Below, piece after piece: positions 34,201 to 37,723 of a DNA stretch of 37,723 bases (position 1 is the stretch's first letter; each line of letters opens with the position of its first letter). The notes under the pieces are model-generated. The model was not told the DNA's origin, did not search any database, and saw only the letters and a program-made list of their open reading frames with translations. The position numbers and the translations under genes were made by a program. Origin of the DNA: Planctomycetota bacterium (lineage in GTDB: Bacteria > Planctomycetota > Planctomycetia > Planctomycetales > Planctomycetaceae); NCBI GenBank assembly GCA_016872645.1, contig VGZH01000056.1, positions 1 through 37,723 of the forward strand. The letters run 5' to 3'.

Positions 34201-37200
34201 TCGTTCGTGATCGCTGGCCTAAACAACGGCACGGCCACCGGTATTCCATTCTCGATCATCAACGGTTCGTTGCAGGGGAACAATATCACCGGACTCGTGT
34301 GGAACCTCGCGCCGGCGGCGTTGGAGTTCAATACCACTGGGGTGAACTCGACACCATTTAACCCGACCAATGCCACTGAGATCTCGACCGGTTTGACCAC
34401 TGTCAACGGCACGAATAATCCGTTCCAGGTCACCGATCAGGCCACTGCCTTGAACCTGCAATTCGCCAACTTCCAGTCCCTCAACGGAATCTTGGACTCC
34501 GGCGAAGACACGAACGGCAACGGCCTGCTCGATCCGGGCGAAGATCTGCCGGGCCAATTTGAGTTCAACGTCGGTACCAGCGGCGCAGGCGGTGCGCCGG
34601 TTGCGTTGTCCGGAGCCAACTTCATCGGTTCGCAGGTCACAGCGACATTCTCCAGCGGACAAGTGCTGACCGGGACCATGCAAGCGGTCGCGGGGAGTCC
34701 CACGACCTCGCAGTTCATTGCCTCGGCCAACGGCAACAACTCCGGCAGTGGACCGGGAGTCGAATTGCGAGTTTCGCAGAATGCAACGCTCACGAATCCG
34801 ACTTTTGTCAGCAACAACATCCAGTTCAATGGCGGAGCGGGCTTCGTGGCAAGCGCCACCGAAGATGGCCAAATTAATGGCTTGGTGCTTCGCGGAAACA
34901 CGATTCAGAACAATGGCTCTGGGTCCGGCAACGAAGATCTGAACGGCAACAACCAGCTCGACCCGAACGAAGACGCGAATCAAAACGGCGTGTTGGACTT
35001 GGGAACCGGAGGCATTCGATTGCGAACCTTCGCGGCGAACTCCGCGCAAATCGACGGCTCGATTGTGAACAACACGATGTCGACCAACATCGGTCCCGGC
35101 GTCTCTGTGACGGCCGACAGCGGGGTGATCGATCTGTCGCAGATCGACACCAACACGCTCGACGGAAACTCGACCAGCGTCATCCTGAACACGCTCAACA
35201 ACGGCACGATCACGACGCGAGTCACCAACAACACGATGAACACAAGCGTGAATGATGGTTTCGTCGCGAACGCGGATACCGGAGTCATCACGCTCAACCA
35301 AGTCAGCGGCAATACGCTCAACGATGCGGGTGGCAACGGCATCGTGTTGGCCGCTTTAAATAGCGGCACGATCGACATTGCCGCATCTGAAGACATCAAC
35401 GGCAACGGAACGCTAGACGGCAACGAAGATGCCAACTTCAACGGCGTGCTTGATCCGGGCGAAGACGGCAACAACAACGGGATCTTGGATCTTGGCGAAG
35501 ATGTGAACGGCAACGGGTTCATCGATCTCGGAATGCGGGACAATCTGCTCAACAATCCCGCTGGCAATGGCCTGTTCGTGACCGGTAACAACGGCACGTT
35601 CAATTTGCGAACAGTGTCCGGCTTGTCAGTCAACCGCGTCAGCGCGGGCAACGGCGGCATCGTGATCGATGTGACCGACAGCGTCACGACCGGCACGTTT
35701 ATCGGCAACAATTTGACGGGCAGTCCGGTCAACAATCCCAACGGTGGCTCCGGCTTTAGTTTGACCGCGACCAACGGAAGTTTCGACGTCTCGATCGGCG
35801 GTCCTAATGCGAGCGATCGAAACACGATTCAAAGCAATCGTGGAGCCGGGATTGCGATCATTGCTCAGAACACCGCAGTCGGCACGTTCCGAATTGAGAA
35901 CAATCTGATTGCCGGTACGGTGGATGATGCAAATGTGGCGACGCCGTTCTCAGGCCAAGGCATCTACGTAGGCACACGCACATTTGGAACGCTCACGCCT
36001 GCGACCGCAAATCTCAACAACGGGACGATTCAGGACAATGTGATTGGCGATGCGTCGAATCGACTTCTGGGGAACGTCGGAGGCGGCATCTTGATCGATG
36101 TAGGCCAGGATTCCGCGCTGAATAACCTGACGATTGATAACAACGTGATTGGCAGCAACGGCCCTGCCGCCCCGGCCGCGTTCGCGGCGAATTCCGCTAA
36201 CGTCGTGAACGGTGTCACGTTCCTTCGCACGAGCGACGCGGTCATCGACAACGCTTTGATCACGAACAACCAGATCACGAACAACACGTTTGATGGAGTT
36301 TATCTGCACGCACTTGGCGGTGCGGCAGATACCTTGGACTTCACGCTCCGTGGCAACACCATCACGGGCAGCGCCTTCGACGGAATCCGCTTGTGGACCG
36401 AAGCAGATGCTCACATCAATACGACGATTGAAGCGAATCAGGTCACAAACAATGGCCTCAACGGAATCTCGACGAACACAACGGTGTTGTCGAGCACCGA
36501 CGTTGCGACTCACTCAGGTCTCTGGACGAAGAATACGATCAGCAACAACAGGGGTCGCGGCATCTTCCTCGTCAACACCAACACCAACGCGAACACAATC
36601 ATCATCGGGGAACTGGGAACGGATCCTGCGGATGGCCTAAGTCGAGGCAACACAATCGCGGATAACGGGATGAGCGGCGTGGAAGTTGACGCCACCGGAA
36701 ACCTTGAGTTCAACAATAATATGATCGCCCGAAACGGATTGAACGCGACCGCCTTGGGTGTGACCGACGCCAATGGTCTCGGTGGAATTGATTTCAACCG
36801 TCTCTTGGCGAGCAATCTTCGAACTCGCCTCATCAATAACGTCATTGTGAACAACACGGGAGCCGGTATCGAGTCGATCGCTTCGACTGGGCAGACGATG
36901 AGTTACACGATGCTCGGCAACCTGATCGACCGCAACACCGGCCGCGGGATCGACCTCTTGACGCGAGCCGATGGTCGCACAAACGCACTCATTGGCGACG
37001 GTACGGTAGCCGGAGGAAACATCATCTCAGGTAACGGACTCGAAGGGATCTACATCGTCAACACTTCATCGGCCACGCAGGCACAGGCGGGCAACGCCTT
37101 GTTGGCAAACGGAACTGTGAACACACTTCCCCTGCTGTCACCGATCACATTGCTCGACATTCGTGGCAACTCGATCGTCGGGAACAATAACAACGGATCC

Positions 37201-37608
37201 TTCCAGGCGGGCGGTTTGACGCTGCGTGCTGGATCGAGCGACTTGTTTGGAAACGGACTGCTCACGGGACGGGTCAGCGGGAATAGCTTTAGTGGGAACC
37301 AAGGGCTCGATTTCCTGGCACAGACGTTTGCCTCTACGGCCGCCCCGGCCGCCAACACACCGTTGCCGCCGGCGAGACTCAATTTGGTCTTCGCGCAGAA
37401 CTTTGGCAACTCGCTGGATCCCAACCAGAACGGTTCCTTCTACGGCGCTGTCGATACGAGCCAGATGAACGTCGAAGCTGGCTTTGACACCACAGGATTC
37501 AATAATGGTCAGCCCGGCCAGTCTGGCGCATTCAGTGTGCCGAATCCTTGGAATGTTGTCCCGGCCGGAACGATCAGCAACAACATCGACATCTTTGTCT
37601 TCCCCTAA
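31249..37608 (+). CDS. giant surface protein: inverse-autotransporter-like barrel, beta-helix passenger and tandem EF-hand-like calcium loops
   Basis: This 2119-residue protein starts at the ATG at 31249 (a second ATG at 31255; a GTG at 31237 is less likely). It has a signal peptide with probable cleavage after TYA (residue 29) and a Pro/Gly-rich linker. Residues about 90-330 contain alternating strands with LFIDGRGVATSLGKGAASAG, FGVSGWVDYDQGHARTYQQ and VRVNGYIPFG, a pattern like the beta-barrel of inverse autotransporters (intimin/invasin) and related planctomycete barrels. From about 380 to the end the sequence is rich in N, T, G, I and V, with recurrent NNTIxxNxGxG units typical of a right-handed parallel beta-helix. 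About two dozen 12-residue EF-hand-like loops (DTNGNGVLDLSE type) interrupt the helix in several clusters, the largest at about residues 700-823. The protein is probably surface-exposed and calcium-stabilised. Ligand or adhesion role unknown. Confidence 0.85.
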   Translation: MNMKRARFWRNLLLFSALSGAASLPQTYAQEGVSRVGNGSSGPGSAGVPAPEGFAPLSPSPYMPLDPGYNFPRPMPPGLPPASDTLRNSRRDSFGPRFDIGQFLGDRLGVNDNDTNFNFLLPYLMGSENDVLFIDGRGVATSLGKGAASAGVGFRTYDPTFNRIFGVSGWVDYDQGHARTYQQAGISFESLGSWMDVRVNGYIPFGTTSNLVGDTTVPGSLDTRTIGGVSQLSVLQRQLTESAYRGLDAEIGGPLPLLGRYGVSGYVGGYWLDSKTDEVAAGPRMRFEANVTDNVRVSMIASKDPVFGTNAWVNMNLTLPDGRPRRWFRPTEVQDRLLRTAERSYRVQTHTRTDLVPTPVLIPPEGTPNNPQGGFIGQPVRVIFVDPDRLTNGNGTLESPYNTLQGFANVAANTLIVVDGSLSGKTVAGNLTLFGGQKLVSTSILAAGGVQLDTNLGLITVPAPTGFGDANPVSPVFTNPAGGTLVTLGGNGIEVAGITLDGSTSNAAIPNATGIAGSNITDFNIHHNTFRDYSNAVVLSNVRGVGLFQANTVTGTPGVSVDGFRLTNSGVGSLDLFINSFEPPTTGTVSSLLASANSFTGNDNAGINITARNRAVINAHIVDNTISNNGQGLILDAAATRSVINASIVNNTIDGNRGEDRNRNGILDPGEDVNGDGVLNVGNGMLLMSNASTLNLAQLGEDVNSNGVLDLSEDTNGNGLLDPSEDLNGNGRLDVSEDTNGNGVLDPGEDADGDGVLDVITEDTNGNGILDAGEDTNGDGLITTRLTEDTNGNGVLDLSEDTNGNGTLDASEDTNGNGLLDGGYLMASNSITGNTGDGVAVRSLNNSIVNMFVVANNFGSPADHSTGNRGRGLSIFADSGTVNANIGFLPNEDTNFNGVLDAGEDTNGNGRLDGGDPLDANNFVANRAGGMFVDLSGTAVGNIVAINNTITGQGSGSITFTEDTNGNGILDLGEDGNGNALLDRSFVIAGLNNGTATGIPFSIINGSLQGNNITGLVWNLAPAALEFNTTGVNSTPFNPTNATEISTGLTTVNGTNNPFQVTDQATALNLQFANFQSLNGILDSGEDTNGNGLLDPGEDLPGQFEFNVGTSGAGGAPVALSGANFIGSQVTATFSSGQVLTGTMQAVAGSPTTSQFIASANGNNSGSGPGVELRVSQNATLTNPTFVSNNIQFNGGAGFVASATEDGQINGLVLRGNTIQNNGSGSGNEDLNGNNQLDPNEDANQNGVLDLGTGGIRLRTFAANSAQIDGSIVNNTMSTNIGPGVSVTADSGVIDLSQIDTNTLDGNSTSVILNTLNNGTITTRVTNNTMNTSVNDGFVANADTGVITLNQVSGNTLNDAGGNGIVLAALNSGTIDIAASEDINGNGTLDGNEDANFNGVLDPGEDGNNNGILDLGEDVNGNGFIDLGMRDNLLNNPAGNGLFVTGNNGTFNLRTVSGLSVNRVSAGNGGIVIDVTDSVTTGTFIGNNLTGSPVNNPNGGSGFSLTATNGSFDVSIGGPNASDRNTIQSNRGAGIAIIAQNTAVGTFRIENNLIAGTVDDANVATPFSGQGIYVGTRTFGTLTPATANLNNGTIQDNVIGDASNRLLGNVGGGILIDVGQDSALNNLTIDNNVIGSNGPAAPAAFAANSANVVNGVTFLRTSDAVIDNALITNNQITNNTFDGVYLHALGGAADTLDFTLRGNTITGSAFDGIRLWTEADAHINTTIEANQVTNNGLNGISTNTTVLSSTDVATHSGLWTKNTISNNRGRGIFLVNTNTNANTIIIGELGTDPADGLSRGNTIADNGMSGVEVDATGNLEFNNNMIARNGLNATALGVTDANGLGGIDFNRLLASNLRTRLINNVIVNNTGAGIESIASTGQTMSYTMLGNLIDRNTGRGIDLLTRADGRTNALIGDGTVAGGNIISGNGLEGIYIVNTSSATQAQAGNALLANGTVNTLPLLSPITLLDIRGNSIVGNNNNGSFQAGGLTLRAGSSDLFGNGLLTGRVSGNSFSGNQGLDFLAQTFASTAAPAANTPLPPARLNLVFAQNFGNSLDPNQNGSFYGAVDTSQMNVEAGFDTTGFNNGQPGQSGAFSVPNPWNVVPAGTISNNIDIFVFP
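33220..33717 (+). repeat. 36-bp tandem repeats encoding EF-hand-like calcium loops, main clusters
   Basis: About twelve units of the type EDTNGNGVLDLS lie here, two at 33220-33291 and ten at 33349-33717. Each fits the EF-loop pattern D-x-N-x-N/D-G-x-L-D-x-x-E, and the Glu at position 12 directly precedes the Asp at position 1 of the next loop. Smaller groups occur at about 33922-33990, 34132-34200, 34480-34545, 34928-35000 and 35389-35535. Codon use differs between units, so the array is not freshly duplicated. Confidence 0.85.
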
Positions 37609-37629
37609 TCATGAGGCGGGGGGCCGAAT

Positions 37630-37684
37630 GCCGCACGGCACGTCGTCGCGTGGGGGCGAGACGGCGTGCCGTCGGCTATTTTTA
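37630..37684 (+). terminator. probable intrinsic terminator after the giant gene
   Basis: The arm GCCGCACGGCACGTCGTC (37630-37647) pairs with GACGGCGTGCCGTCGGC (37660-37676) apart from one bulge and one mismatch, and TATTTTTAT follows. It lies 21 bp after the stop codon. The long GC-rich arms could also belong to a dispersed palindrome being used as a terminator. Confidence 0.75.
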
Positions 37685-37723
37685 TCAAGAGGGAATTCGG
37701 AGGGCGGAAGTCGGAACAAAGAG

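Noticed and set aside
32844-35825. Minus-strand frames 32844-33698, 32863-33840, 34219-35301 and 34980-35825 within the giant gene
   Set aside because: They arise from the low-complexity, repeat-rich plus strand (Ser/Pro/Leu-rich complement of Asn/Gly/Asp codons) and have no independent support.

Overview
The window looks like chromosomal DNA of a planctomycete (phylum Planctomycetota). This rests on several families that are typical of that group occurring together: a PVC-type membrane-bound dehydrogenase with a C-terminal haem domain (6333-9650), a PSCyt1/DUF1549/DUF1553 protein (19023-21509), a DUF1501 Tat protein (25502-26815), a LEPR-type N-terminus on a giant secreted protein (22021-25194), and many large exported proteins of low-assigned function. 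Base composition is GC-rich, so long antisense open frames lie opposite most genes; these were not annotated. I see no rRNA, tRNA, CRISPR array, transposase or phage gene.

Layout. 1-3133 (minus strand): the 5' part of a DUF4175-like membrane protein, a TatD-like metal hydrolase and a 100-residue unknown protein. 3290-3781 (plus): an unknown protein. 3819-6005 (minus): a secreted two-domain alpha/beta hydrolase. 6333-12998 (plus): the PVC dehydrogenase, a small membrane protein, glycolate oxidase subunits GlcD and GlcE, and a 58-residue basic protein ending in an intrinsic terminator. 13093-18732 (minus): a Gld-type ABC exporter set (ATPase, fused GldF-GldG-like permease, DUF4340 protein). 19023-21509 (plus): the DUF1549/DUF1553 cytochrome. 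21525-25194 (minus): a Dabb protein and a beta-propeller/RTX protein. 25502-27712 (plus): DUF1501 and MoaB. 27734-30642 (minus): a second two-domain alpha/beta hydrolase and a small repeat-bearing putative lipoprotein. 31249-37608 (plus): a 2119-residue protein with an inverse-autotransporter-like barrel, a beta-helix passenger and about two dozen EF-hand-like calcium loops.

How the genes fit together. Most of the content is envelope and extracellular: exported esterase-like hydrolases, haem dehydrogenases, the DUF1553/DUF1501 pair, and two very large calcium-binding surface or secreted proteins. GlcD/GlcE point to glycolate (2-hydroxyacid) oxidation, but the iron-sulfur subunit GlcF is not in the window. 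The ABC trio resembles the GldA/GldF/GldG export or motility-type system, with the two membrane subunits fused.

The most notable non-gene signal is a set of palindromic elements that look dispersed: two 64-bp members of one family (1710-1773, 11522-11585), an element with 28-bp inverted arms (6162-6293), a hairpin cluster at 15137-15241, and a 51-bp cloverleaf-like palindrome lying in frame inside the PVC dehydrogenase gene (6987-7037). The strongest candidate for something little described is the 31249-37608 protein. All family calls are from reading the sequence; none was checked against a database.
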